Position numbers and translations under genes: made by a program
Shown: positions 11,688 to 23,500 of the stretch, one piece after another
How the letters are laid out: every line of letters begins with the position of its first letter
How positions within the stretch are numbered: position 1 is the stretch's first letter
NCBI RefSeq assembly: GCF_918797505.1
Contig: NC_092801.1
Location: 11,408,001-11,472,000, forward strand
Direction: 5' to 3'
DNA: 64,000 nt
Origin: Bemisia tabaci
Lineage: Eukaryota > Arthropoda > Insecta > Hemiptera > Aleyrodidae
Notes under the pieces: generated by a model
What the model saw: only the letters and a program-made list of their open reading frames with translations
What the model was told of the DNA's origin: nothing
Database searches by the model: none

Positions 11688-13306
11688 TGGTTAGTATATA
11701 TTCATCCATGACTGTGGTATCACGTGCTCGTGTGTTTGTTTTGGTTAGGTTAGGTTAGTCGTTAGTCTTGGTTAGTTTAAATTTTTTTCGGCTTCCTTCT
11801 TGTTATCTTGCAGAATTTTCTGAGCTTCGTTCCCATTTCACGTGCATTTTCGGTCAGGGTACTTCTTTTCATCTTTGAATATGTTCAGTCAGACGGTAAG
11901 TTTGAACCCAGTCGAAGTCTCCCCACTCAAGAGACTTTTTCCATGATTCCTGCATGGCATGTGGAACCCCAGGGTTATGTCGATCTTTGTGTTGATCTTA
12001 TCATTCCCCTCTTTTTGTCTCCTAATAGAAATCAGAAATTAATTGAGAAAAGTCGTGGTTTCCTGACCTAAATCCATTTGTAGGGTACCATTTTATTGTG
12101 CAAAGAGGCAGCCATTTACAAAAAATCTTTGCCATCACCCAATGTCTGAGTTGTCCGTCTGTTAGATCTACTCTTCAGGCACAACACTGCAGTGAAATCG
12201 GTTAAAAACTCGCGAGGTCTTCACCAATCCACTTGGAGGAAGCTGGTTTTGGGACATGGCAAGTCATGAGAAATGGCGGCTTCCTATGTCAGTGGCAGGG
12301 TCAGGCGTGTTGGATGCGAGTTGTTGAGACACGATTGTTTATGTCCATGCGCGGAGCTTGCGGCAAGAGTGACCCTGGCTTCTGGCGTTTCGCAAGTCGG
12401 AGTTGGGCACGGAAACTACGGGTGTTGGCATAAAAGCTTGCGGAAACTGCTCGTGCGGAGTTAGTCGGTGTGAGGTGTGAAGACCCGAGACAACCCGGTC
12501 CAGCCTCTGTATGATCAGCTATAGAATAAACCGTGAAAATTACCCGAAAAAATGTGGTTCTGTTTTTTCCCCCTAGCGCTCCCACTACAATACTTATAAC
12601 CCATCAGTCTTGAATATGGGTATTGATCTGTGACTCTCAAATTTTGATTCAGCCAGCATTCAAATGGTATCAATTCAAGTCAGGAGTTTGTATTATCTGC
12701 CTTTTCTCCACGCATGCTGAATTTGCATTTTTTTAACTTATATTGAGTTTTGCAAATTGATAATACTTGTAGAAACGTTAATATTCAGTGTTTTTTAATA
12801 TGTACCAAACATTTGATACCCGGGAATATTGATCAATTTCCCTCGGTATTTCTAATCCCGGCCCTCTTTGTCTTTCAATATTTATGAAAAGGACTGTTAA
12901 TAAGTAACTTTCTAGAAAATCTCCTTCATTCTTGATAATCTATCAAGTATCATCTTGTACTTTTGTTGTGTTCTCAGGTGTATAACCTCATCTCAAAGGG
13001 GAGACCCTGTTTTAGAAACCAATTCGTGCGCTCTTTCTGCAGTCCAGTTGGATCTAATGTGGAAAAGTGTAAGTCAGACTTAATCACATTTTAATTCAAT
13101 TCTACCAGTGGATTAGAGCAGGAAAGGCTGTTCTACTCACACAATTACAATAAATATGATAGATGAATAGAATTGTAGAGCAAGAGAGCTGGATGATATT
13201 ATTAATCATTTCTATTGCAGAGGAAAAAAATTTTATGTTCTGTAAAGTCAACATGAGCTTAATCAGGCACTAAAATACTTGTAGTCCAGGCGCCTGGTAA
13301 GTCTAA
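11688..13306. other. Intergenic, no gene recognised
   Basis: This stretch includes GGTTAGGTTAGG motifs near 11745 and a moderately GC-rich patch at 12230-12480 with short overlapping frames on both strands. None shows a recognisable domain or splice structure. Confidence 0.4.
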
Positions 13307-13954
13307 CTGGAATTTTGGGTACACAGAGATTTTTTGGCTTACTTTATGTTTTTTGGGTCGCTGAATCCGAATCTGAAGTTTCCTACCGCGTATCTGGTGA
13401 GCATTTTCCGCTATTTTGAAAATATGGCCTGAAAAGGCCTTTTTTTGCGGTTTTTTTTTATAGCGGCTATGCATGAGAAAAAGTCCCGGATTTAGCTAAT
13501 GTTTTGAATAACTGACATAATTTGGAAGAAAATGGTGTATACATATGCTAGGTTTGCTCAAAAATTGAGGAAGATACAGCATCGTGCACATCGCGCCCAT
13601 TCACGTTTTCGCGGCGCACCCGTCAACGCGCGAGCCGGCTCGCCGCGGTCAGCCAAGTTCCGAAGCGTTCCAAAGTTCCGAGATCCGAGGTTCCTCAATT
13701 TTTAAGCAAACCTAGCATATTCATACAGCATTTTCTTCCAAATTATGTCAGCTATTCAAAATATCAACTAAATCCGGGACTTTTTCTCATGCGTAGCCGC
13801 TATCAAGAAAACCGCAAAAAAGGCCTTTTCAGGACATTTTTTCAAAATGGCGGAAAATGCTCACCAGATACGCGGTAGGAAACTTCAGATTCGGATTCAG
13901 CGACCCAAATAACATAAAGTAAGCCAAAAAATCGTTGTGTACCCGAAATTCCAG
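13307..13954. mobile_element. Foldback element with 265-bp arms
   Basis: A 648-bp inverted repeat. The left arm (13307-13571) and right arm (13691-13954) match closely; both contain the complement pair around GGTGAGCATTTTCCGC and CCTAGCATAT. The unpaired centre (13572-13690) is strikingly GC-rich (for example CGCGAGCCGGCTCGCCGCGG) against AT-rich arms. No coding capacity. Confidence 0.85.
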
Positions 13955-14142
13955 GTAGCCTCATTTTTAGCTACCATACGTCTGGACCATGGAGACGCAC
14001 CTTGGGTGTAAGAAAGGCACTTGAAGTTGTTATGTTCCAGAATCTCTACTACTATTCTTACCAGTACCGAAGTGCAAGTTGCTTGTCTCTTACAATGGGC
14101 CTGTTGCAAACTTTTGCAAGATCAAAAATAAGAGTTGTTTCG

Positions 14143-14405
14143 GAGAGGAAGTGTCTCAAAAATCACAATGAGCGCATCGAAACTCTGAAATGCACTCCTA
14201 ACTTCACGATCTGCGTGAGAAAGTTGCGTTTTTAAGTGTCCTGCTTCAAAAAGGATACTACAGCACAGGTGAACATTTCGTTGGAGGAGTTGTCCCATTC
14301 AATCCCTGCTCAACATGCCTGATGCTTCCGCGGGCAAGTTGAGGAGAGCACGAGGTCAATCAAGGCAGATATCTATCAATGTGAGAAGAACAAACGTGAA
14401 TGGAA
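14143..14405 (-). repeat. Interspersed repeat R1, copy 2 (inverted)
   Basis: Inverted relative to copies 1 and 3. Homology to copy 3 extends leftwards to about 14080 (AACAGGCC and CATTGTAA region), so copies 2 and 3 form an inverted pair upstream of mtSSB. Confidence 0.75.
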
Positions 14406-14479
14406 ACACGCCGATTGTTATCAGGTGGTTAGAATAATCACACCGTCACATGTGTATAGGCGGATTGGCTTCGGCTATG

Positions 14480-15147
14480 TTGAATATAGCGTAGTATCTT
14501 TGTGAGCAGGGGTTGGATGGAATGACTCCTTTAATGAAATGTTTTCCTGTGCTGTGGTATCGTTTTTGAAGCGGGAAGCTCTATTAAACACTTTCTTATG
14601 CAAACTGTGAAGTAAGGACTGCATTTCAGACTTTGCCAATGTGCTCATCGTGATTTTTGAGACACTTTCTATGGCCTTGTCTCCACGGGCCGTTTCACGG
14701 GATTTGTCCCAGGGAAAAATCCCACTTACGAAGTTGGGAAAAATATTGAGTTAATCAATATTTTTCCCGGTACCAAGTATGGTGCTTTACCCCCAGGACT
14801 CACGGGGAGAGGAAGAAGAAGTGAAAACGAACTGTGCGATATTTTATTCATTACTCCGTTGTTAATGTTTTTTTAGTTAAAATAATGTGTCTAATCGTCA
14901 ATTGAGTGCAATTATTATTTTAATCCCGGTTAAATAACCGACTTCAACTAATTTATCTTGCCGCGCAAACTAGTCGCAGGACCGTATGAGCCCCGTCCCG
15001 TGGAGACGGTAACTGGGAAAAATCCCAGAAGTTTCCTTCCTGCGATTCGAACTTGGGACAAATCCTATGAAAACGTCCCGTGTGGACAAGGCCTATGAGT
15101 AGCAACTCTTATTTTTGCTCCAGCAAAAGTTTGCAACAGGCTCATTG
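14480..15147 (+). repeat. Interspersed repeat R1, copy 3, split by a MITE
   Basis: R1 sequence runs to GAGACACTTTC at about 14669, is interrupted by a 421-bp MITE, and resumes with CAACTCTTATTTTTG at about 15104. Copy 2 shows the uninterrupted order. The repeat ends about 4 bases before the mtSSB start codon, so it supplies the 5' flank of that gene. Confidence 0.75.
14673..15093. mobile_element. PIF/Harbinger-like MITE
   Basis: A 421-bp element with ends GGCCTTGTCTCCACGGG and, on the other strand, GGCCTTGTCCACACGGG. It is flanked by TAT on both sides (14670-14672 and 15094-15096). The GGCC-start ends with a 3-bp duplication are typical of PIF/Harbinger. It sits inside repeat R1 copy 3, just upstream of mtSSB. 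Confidence 0.8.
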
Positions 15148-15150
15148 TAA

Positions 15151-16725
15151 ATGCGTTTCTATCTAAGATGTTTTTATCAGTTGTCTTTAACTGTTCCACA
15201 CGTGTCTTTTCTCAAAACTTCCAGTGCATATAGATTTCTTTCGTCAAATTGCGTTCAATTCTCTCTGAAACTCTCTCTCTCTTCTCTCTTCTCATTGAAA
15301 ACTAGTAATGGAAGTTCCTTTTGTATAAGATTTGTATGCTAATCAGTCTCTCTTTTTTTCAAATTCAGCAATCAATGAAGTTAGACTGCTCGGTCGTGTA
15401 GGTGCTGAACCTGAGAAACGAGGCAGTGAAGAGCACCCTGTCGTGACTTTCCAACTCGCCACAGACACCAGTTACAGAAACAGTGCAGGTTTGTTCACTA
15501 CATCTTTTTTTATTACTTTAGTATGGAGAAAAAAAATTAAAAACAAGAGTGTAGGAACTTTTCAATTAAGGGTTTGTTAGGTCTCAAGTACTACTACAAA
15601 AACTTTAGGAAAAATAGGGAGGCCCCACAAACAAGTATTTTAAGTGGGAAGGTGGTTAATCGAAGTCTTGGAGTGGAAGAAAGCAACTGGCATCCTTTTT
15701 AAAATCGCATGTTTTTGGAAAAACTGTGGCATATTGTTAATTAGAAGCCAAGTGAAATTGTTTGAAGATAGAAAAGGGGTTTTCAACATAGAAAGGCCTA
15801 CTTAAAAGATGGGAAAGCCAAAAATTTTCTTCATCACTGCAAGTCTCAGTTGTCAACTTGGTGGCAGAAATACTGCCTCACAAGGGAGAACAAGTGAAGG
15901 AATAATGCCCGCACCATTTGCCCTTGTGTTAGTTTTTCGTAAATTTTTAGGTCCAAAATGAGGCTATCTCAAGTTAAAAAAAAAAAACAAAAAACTTTAG
16001 ATCTGTTTCGTGATAACCAGCTCTGCATATTTTAGAACATCACTTAAACAGCTAGATGTAGGTGTTGTAAGTAAATGCTTCAAAGGAGAAATTAGTCGCA
16101 GTCTCACTATTCTTCTTTTTCGTGATTTTTTTGCACAAAAAAAGAAAAGTTAAAGAAAATAGTGTTTTCATCGGTGTTTCATCATAATGTTTTGCATGCC
16201 TGCTTTTAGGTGATTTTTCAAAATTTTGAGGAGAGGTATTTTTTCCTCCATTTCTCTGAATTTTCTCTGAAGAAAAATTAAAAGTCAAAGCTGTACATTG
16301 AAGTATCTCAGTGTAATGGACCTGGAAATGCAAGTTCAGTCATCTCTAAAGACTATAGGTATCTAATTCCATTAGACAGTTTCAATTTCATAGGAGTCAA
16401 GCCTCACGTTGAAAAAAAAAAAAACTGTTAAGAGGAGATTAATCTTGACATCAGTCTAGTGTCAAAAGTTACATCTGATACAAAAAGTTGCATTTGTATA
16501 AAAAATTATTTTTCTTTTACAGGTGAGATCACCCAAAAAACGGAGTGGCATAGAATCGCTGTTTTTCGGCCGAAACTGCGAGACACTGTCTACGATTATC
16601 TGCAGAAAGGCAAAAGAGTCTATGTTGCAGGTCGTATATCTTATGGGTCCATGACTACGGAAAGTGGGAGCACAGTCAATTTGTGCTCCATCATCGCAGA
16701 TGACATCATCTTCCTCCATAGCTAA
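15151..16725 (+). CDS. mtSSB: Mitochondrial single-stranded DNA-binding protein
   Basis: Binds single-stranded DNA in mitochondria as a tetramer and supports the replisome with DNA polymerase gamma and Twinkle (family knowledge; SSBP1 in vertebrates). Exons are 15151-15304, 15369-15488 and 16523-16725, with phases 1 and 1, giving 158 aa (family about 135-150). Residues 1-51 are rich in Ser, Leu, Phe and basic residues with no acidic residue, as expected for a mitochondrial presequence. The OB-fold follows: NEVRLLGRVGAEPEKRG, then VVTFQLATDTSY, KTEWHRIAVFRP, YLQKGKRVYVAGRISYG and IIADDIIFL. The first intron is only 64 nt; it is inferred from the phase match and a branch-like TGCTAAT, so the start and exon 1 are less certain than the rest. 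Transposon-derived repeats lie directly upstream. Confidence 0.93.
15263..15296. repeat. CT-rich simple repeat inside mtSSB exon 1
   Basis: A TCTCTC/TTCTC tract encodes the Ser/Leu-rich end of the predicted presequence. Confidence 0.6.
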
Positions 16726-16888
16726 GTCTCCTTACCCCCCAAATTTTTTTTACCATAAGATTTCTCTCTTTTTCCTATTTACTGTCATTGAAAAATGTTA
16801 CCACTGACTAAAATCGGATCCTCTCTCAAAATGATGACTTATGTGGTTGTCGTCAGTCCTGATTCGTTACAATATTCAGAATAACTTA

Positions 16889-16898
16889 AATAAATAAA
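16889..16898 (+). promoter_or_regulatory. Candidate poly(A) signals of mtSSB
   Basis: Two overlapping AATAAA hexamers about 165 bases past the mtSSB stop, followed by a T-rich stretch. A further AATAAA lies near 18555, so a longer 3' UTR is possible. Confidence 0.6.
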
Positions 16899-16899
16899 C

Positions 16900-19800
16900 G
16901 TTTTTTCCCCTTTATTTATTTATTATTGGATAAATGATGGAAGAGAAATTTTGCTATTACGACAGATTCTCTCTAGCATTACTTGGCATATGAAACCATC
17001 AATCAAATAATTAATTTGCTTGTCACAATGAACTTCTCAGAAACTCCACTCAGAAAAGCTTGCTTAATAACCTCAAACTAAAAAGAATTAAGATTTTTTA
17101 CTTTTCTGTTTACTATCTTTTGACTAAGCTTTTGCAGACTGAAGTTTGATTACCTATGTACTTAAAAAATGATCAATAAAGTTGCTTCGCTGTCAGTCCT
17201 AATTTCTGAAGAATTCAAAGAATTTCATACTATAATTATATGCTTTTATTTTTTTCTATAAAGTGAGTGGATCGTCAATTTTACTCATCAGAAATAGTTT
17301 CTTTCAGCATCACAGGATGCAAAAAATTTTGGCTACATAATTAGATCGTTCAAAAATTACAATTATTTTCCCAGTGGAAAATTATATCAACACAAATAAG
17401 CTTCTTACACTATGTAGCTATTTTTCTTTTTTACTTAAAACTGTATATTTTTATGTCTACGTTTCAAGATCAAGAACTGCAATCTCATGGGGAAACTAAA
17501 CACTTACAAAGAACTTTTTTTTCACAAAGAAAAGGATGAGGCCTAGCATTACTGTCCCTTTGCAAAAGTGAACCGGGGTCTTGAAAACTGATGAACTCGT
17601 AGGATTGAATGTGTCAAGTATATTTATCAACTGTGAGAATTTTTATCTCTAATGATTTCTTTCTCGATTCTTGATGTATTGAAAAATAATTGTCAATACA
17701 TTTTTTCACTTGCTGTACAAATATTTTATCATTGAACTTTGTTTTTGTAAAACCTGATAGGTTAGGAGGGTAAGCAAAGTGATATTCTGATATCATGTTT
17801 CTTATGCTCAGAAAACAAAGAGGCACTTTTATTGCCACATTTACCAAGGATTTAGATCATTTTAAGATGGTGAAGTAAATATTGTTTGTACGGATACTAA
17901 AAAACTGTAGGTTTGTGTGAGCCTCCGTACTGCTGACTGCTATGCTACGAAAAATTTTCCAATCCTGTTGAATTTTTTCTTATAAAATATTTATTGCCAT
18001 GATAAGTTATGGACATTTTGCTTCAAGGTTTAACACCAGAATTAAATTTTGGAAGTTATTCTGTGTAATTTTAGAAGAAAAAAAAACAAATTATCGAGAA
18101 AATGTGGTTTTATCAATAGATATTTGGCAAAGCCTCATGTTTTTTTTGTAGTACAGCAACCTGTATCCTGTTTAGATGTGGTAACAAGTGATCTATCAAC
18201 CAATAATTCCTAAGTAAGATATTTTAAGTAGCTTTTTGTATAACCTTTGTTTTTTTTGTTTGTTTTTTTGAAGAACCAATTATCTTTACAATTATCGATT
18301 GCTTACCTCTCATTAGTTTCTTTCTTTTACTCAATCTCCCAATGTCTGCTTTATCTTTTTGTTGAATGTAGACGAAACTTGTAGAGTAAGAAAATTTACC
18401 TCTTTAGATCGTTCTACAAGCATCCTATCTCCTAAAATGCATCTCATCTTTAGTACATACCTATATATCATTTACTTTGTTTGAGTAGTTAACGCTAAGT
18501 GTTTCTTCAGGCCATATATTTCTTTGTACATAATCGTGTTATCAAATATGACTGAGAATAAATTAATCGATTTTTCTATTTTTGGAATAGTTGTCTTTTC
18601 TTGATACCTTTTCACAAGAACTGTTATGAGCTCAGGAATTCATTTGAGAATAGATCCTTTTCATGTAAATGTACATGTTTTAAGTTTTTTTTGAGCCCCG
18701 AAGGAGCTCATGACAGCTTTTTTGACTGAAACATGAGACTTGAAAAGGAAATTATGAACAGAACTTTCCTTATTCGCCTGAAACTTATGACATCATAGGA
18801 GGTGACGACCTATGGTTGGAACCACCTTAGGTTCAGTGCAGCAAGTTTGCTGTAAAGATTCAACTCACAAACAAACCATTCCGTTTAATAATAAAACAAA
18901 ATGAAAAAAAAAGTCAAAAGAAACAAAACCAGTTATATGGGTGTTAGTTTAAGTAATATTTAATAACAAAATAATTAACACGGATACATAAAAAGTCTTC
19001 ACAATTAAAACGATAAAAAACAAGCTGGAAGTAGAAAAAAAGTATTCAGCTAGGTAGAATAAGTTACTTCCTGTGCGTCTATTTTTATCTACATGTTCAA
19101 CTTCAAAACTGACTAAACTGCAATATGTATTGTCTTTATTGCGCAGATAGATACTTTTACAGATGTTTCCCTGCCATTGGTTTCTTTTGGCAAAAACACA
19201 GGAAAACAATTCATCAATTTTATTTTAGAAACATGGAATGCATAAAAAGTGAATAAAATGTGGCAAGGTGTAAATAGTAGATGACTTTGAAAAAACATGT
19301 TTATTCGCTGTAAAAATCTATAAGAATAGTCCCAGCTTAAATGCATTAATTTAACCCTTGATGCCAATCAGATTGATTTACATTTTTAAAAAAAGAAAGC
19401 GACTTATTTCTTTTTAAAAAATATTAATTACCAGGTGATTTGAAATAATCTGAAGATTGCATTTTAATTTCAAACATAGTAAATAACTATAGCTGAAATG
19501 TCAGTCTCACGTTTCCAAGGCTAAGTTTTTCCAATCAGCTCCATATATTGAGTAAGAGTAAACATGTCGTAGCTTAGAATCAAATTCATGACTATTCAAT
19601 TTTTTACTAGAATCCATTACATTGTCTGTCAAGAAATGGGGCGATTACGCACTGAGGAAGGTTTATAACAAATGTGTTGCAAAATTCACCGTTCCCTTTT
19701 TTTGGAAATTTTTCGGGAAAAATTTTAAAGAGCTCATGGTCTTTAAAGCGACGCAAAATTTTCCTAATTTCAAATTTTTTGTAGTAGAATCTCCCAACTT

Positions 19801-20557
19801 TTTCAGTTAGGACTTTTCCTAAATTTTCAGGCAAACTTGGAAAGCTTATGAGCTTTCCTGATTGATGGGGCAGTGGCAAGAAATATTCACAGTGTTTGAC
19901 TCAAATACTTCATTTACAAAGTTTTAAGTAAAAAAAAAAAATATCTGAGAGGAGAAAAAGCAAATCAAAGGCCAACAGTCAAGTTGACATAGTAAGGCAA
20001 GGCCTGAATCAGACTTCAGCCAATCAGCAAACGCCCTTTCCCCCGTCTGGCTACGTCATCTGTGCCTGCAAAAAACATCGTTTCAACCAGGTCCCACTTT
20101 TGGCATTTCCAAAACAGGGTTTCTTCGCCATATATTCAGGGTTTAAGAAATCTTAAAAAATTCCTACAAGCTCAGTTCACCCTCACTTTAAGAAACTAGG
20201 GGAGCGAGAAAGTAAAAAGGCTTTTTCTTTGCGTTAAAAAAATGGGTGCCACCGGCTCATTGGAGAATTTCGGTATTTCACCAGTTCTACGGAAGAGCTC
20301 AAATCTGAGTCATAATATGCTGAAAAATATTTCGATTTGCAGACAACAATGATACTTTATACTTGTTGCCAAATATTCAATGAAAGAGGAAAATTTGGGA
20401 GCTTTCTTTTTCAGAAATCCATGTAAATTCAGAGCCAATGTTTTACTTAACTTCTAAATCTTGGTGACCATGCCATTCTGAATGTCCCCATCCCCAACGA
20501 AGCACAGCTATTCATAGAAGCCGGAAAACTGTTAGTAAGGGTTTTGGGCATTCCTTC
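16900..20557. other. Gene-poor AT-rich interval between mtSSB and AMDHD2
   Basis: The two genes converge here. I see no credible exon. The short frames at 19607-19879 overlap each other on opposite strands and lack recognisable motifs. Confidence 0.5.
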
Positions 20558-23500
20558 CTACAGTGATACTTCTGGATTGCTGTGAACAAGACGGCCGTCA
20601 ATCCACGTTGAATGAAGCTGCAAACTCTTCGGATGTAGGATGATGAAATCCGCATCCGCACCAAAGTTAAGGGTGCCTTTGGTTTTATCAATTCCTAACA
20701 CTTGAGCTGGATGCAGTGTAGCAGCCTCCAGGGCTTCTTCCAATGAACAACCTGAAAGAGAAAATGAAATGATGGAAAATGCCACTCAAAAACTTGGAAC
20801 CAATTTTTTTTTCATCTCTCAATACTGCCGAGCTAAGAAATATGCTGTAAGAATATTGGAGCACTGCCAATTTTCCTCCAATAAAATGCTTATTTTTGTG
20901 GAGTAATGAATATTTTCTGCTAATTTAGATCTGATTGCGAATAAAATTCTTGAAAAGTTAATGGAAAAATATTCACAGATTCCCCTGAAAACTCGTACTT
21001 AATGAGAGGAAATTTGGCAATGTCTGCAGACATATACAGTGTATTTTCTCAGCACGGCAGAGTGGGTATGTTGCAAACTTCAGCTAGAGGGAAAAGAAGA
21101 AATCTCTTTAATGATGGCCCAAAAATGGTCCAAGACAAAAATATTTATGCTAAAAAATCGAATCACTTACTAACCTGTGGCTTCTTTGAAAAATCTAACG
21201 CATTCGTCCATGGTTGCTATACTTCCGCAGAGCGTGTTTGTACCAGCAATTGTTGCTTCTTTGCCTTTAATTGCGATGCATTTTTCACCGATATGATGTT
21301 CGCCTTCTTCCAGTCCCATTGCAGAAACTGCATCCGTCACCAAAACTAATCCTAACATTTTAAAGCAAGCATTAGTTTTCCAAAAATTTTATTTATATTG
21401 CTGTAAAAAAACACTAAAACCTCAAACTTACTATTAAAAGGAAAGGGAACTAATTATGTTGCTGCAGTGGGTTCCAAAAATAAGAAACAAGAGTGACCTT
21501 GAATTACATCAGATACTAGTTTACCAATCTTACGTAGAGAAACAATAAAAAAATAAAAAAATATGCATTCCAAGCATGTAATTGTTTACATGATTTGAAG
21601 CAGAAGAAAGCACATACTATTATCAGGGACCAGTTCTATACGACCCTAGACTCCCATAAGAGCCAATATAAAAATTCGTGAGCAGGTATTAGTGCTGCTA
21701 TCTAGCGTAGGACCCTCGCAACTCACTGCTGTTATCAGTAGTCGGACTGTACAAAAATCCGTAGGATCACGAATATCTGCCAAAAATCGAATTTTTCACC
21801 CTCTAGACTCATGCGACAGGCCCTGCCTCGTTGGAAGGGATCGGAAAACGCCAAAAATATGCTTATTTTTCAAGAATTCAGCCGCCTTATATGTTATTTT
21901 TCAATCATCAGCTTGACCTCACTTTTGGAGTGGACGATGGAAGAGTCGGGGTTCAAGGGGAAGGATCTCTCAGTTTACTAGGGTCCAACGCGAGAATGCG
22001 CTGCAATCACCCGCTCACAACAGAACGTCGACCTACAGAACTCGTCCCTGCTATTATGTACAAGGCATTTAAGTATTTTCCAAAGTCAATTTCCAGGGTG
22101 TCTGGCAATTTTTAAAACTAACATTCTCTGACGTTTCTCTGATTTCCCTGACTAAAATGGCTGAAAAACCGAGGTAAAATTTAAAATTCCTTGACAGATG
22201 GAAAAAATAATTCCCTGACAAAAAAGAGAAATATTCCTAATTTTTCGACACAGTTGAACTGATTAGATATAAGTAAGAAGTGCTTCATGTTTTAGGAATA
22301 TAATGTAATCAATATGGCAAAATATGTGAAGTCTAAACTTACGCCGGATATGTTTGACTCATTTCTAAAATTTAAAAGACAATCAGCAGAAATGTTGGTA
22401 TAGATTCCATTTTTCTGAAACTTGATTCATCATCAATTAAAAGAAAAATCTGCGTTTTTTGATTTCCCTGACATTTCTCAGGCACAAAAATTGCTTGCAG
22501 AATAAAATTCCCTGACATGCCGAATATTTGCGGATTCCCGAACGTTTTCCCTGATTTTCCAGATACAAAAAAAAATCCCTGACATTTCCCTGCATTCTCG
22601 GTTTTTTAGGTAGCAGGACACCTTAGATTTTCTGAAAAATCTAAAGACCTAATCTCACAGCCACTTTTTGGTCCACGAGTTAAGAGTACCAAAAAGCAAA
22701 TAAAATCAATGTAACCTCAGAAAACCGATCAAAGTTAAAGGGAAACCCAGACGGCGACAGCTTTTATGTTTGCCTTTGTTCCATAAACAGAGAAAACAAT
22801 GCATGGGACAAACGTAAATCTCACATGAGAGAGATTAATAATAGTTACGGGATTGCTTCGTATTTAGATTATGTCTCCTTACATTTCTATCTTGGCAGGC
22901 CTACTTGCCAACAACAAAGTAAAACGTTCTTGCAGATGCAGGAACTTTGAAAACAGATCATACAGAATAGACAAATTGTAAGAAACAAAAAACCCAGATC
23001 TATTTTAACATTATTGTTAAAACATAGTTTAAGACCACTGGGTTAAGAGCTAGCAGTTAGGTAAAGTTAAATCAATTGTAATTGACACCCCCTAGTGGAG
23101 TGGTTATACATCTTATAATTAATAATAATAAAAAAAAATAAAAAAAATTTAACATTCTGTTACTTCCACATGGTAAGTTAATGGCAGAACTTAAGTTAAC
23201 TTAAGGATTTAACTTTCTTAATCGCGATTTTTGTGCCATTTTACTTCTCAAAATTCTGTTTGCTTCTCTGTGCAAAACACCCATCAGAACTATTGGGGCC
23301 AAAAGAGGTTTCTTTCACTAGAATTTTAGGCTGCGGAAGATTTACCTTCTGGATGAGTACAGTGAGCGATTCTCAGAGCTGATGGGTGAGTATGAACACC
23401 ATCCGATATGATACCATAAAAAATGGGCCTCCCTGCTTTTAGCAAGCCGACTAAACCGGGATCTCTGTGATGGAACTGGAAAGCAAAGAAAATTTCGATT

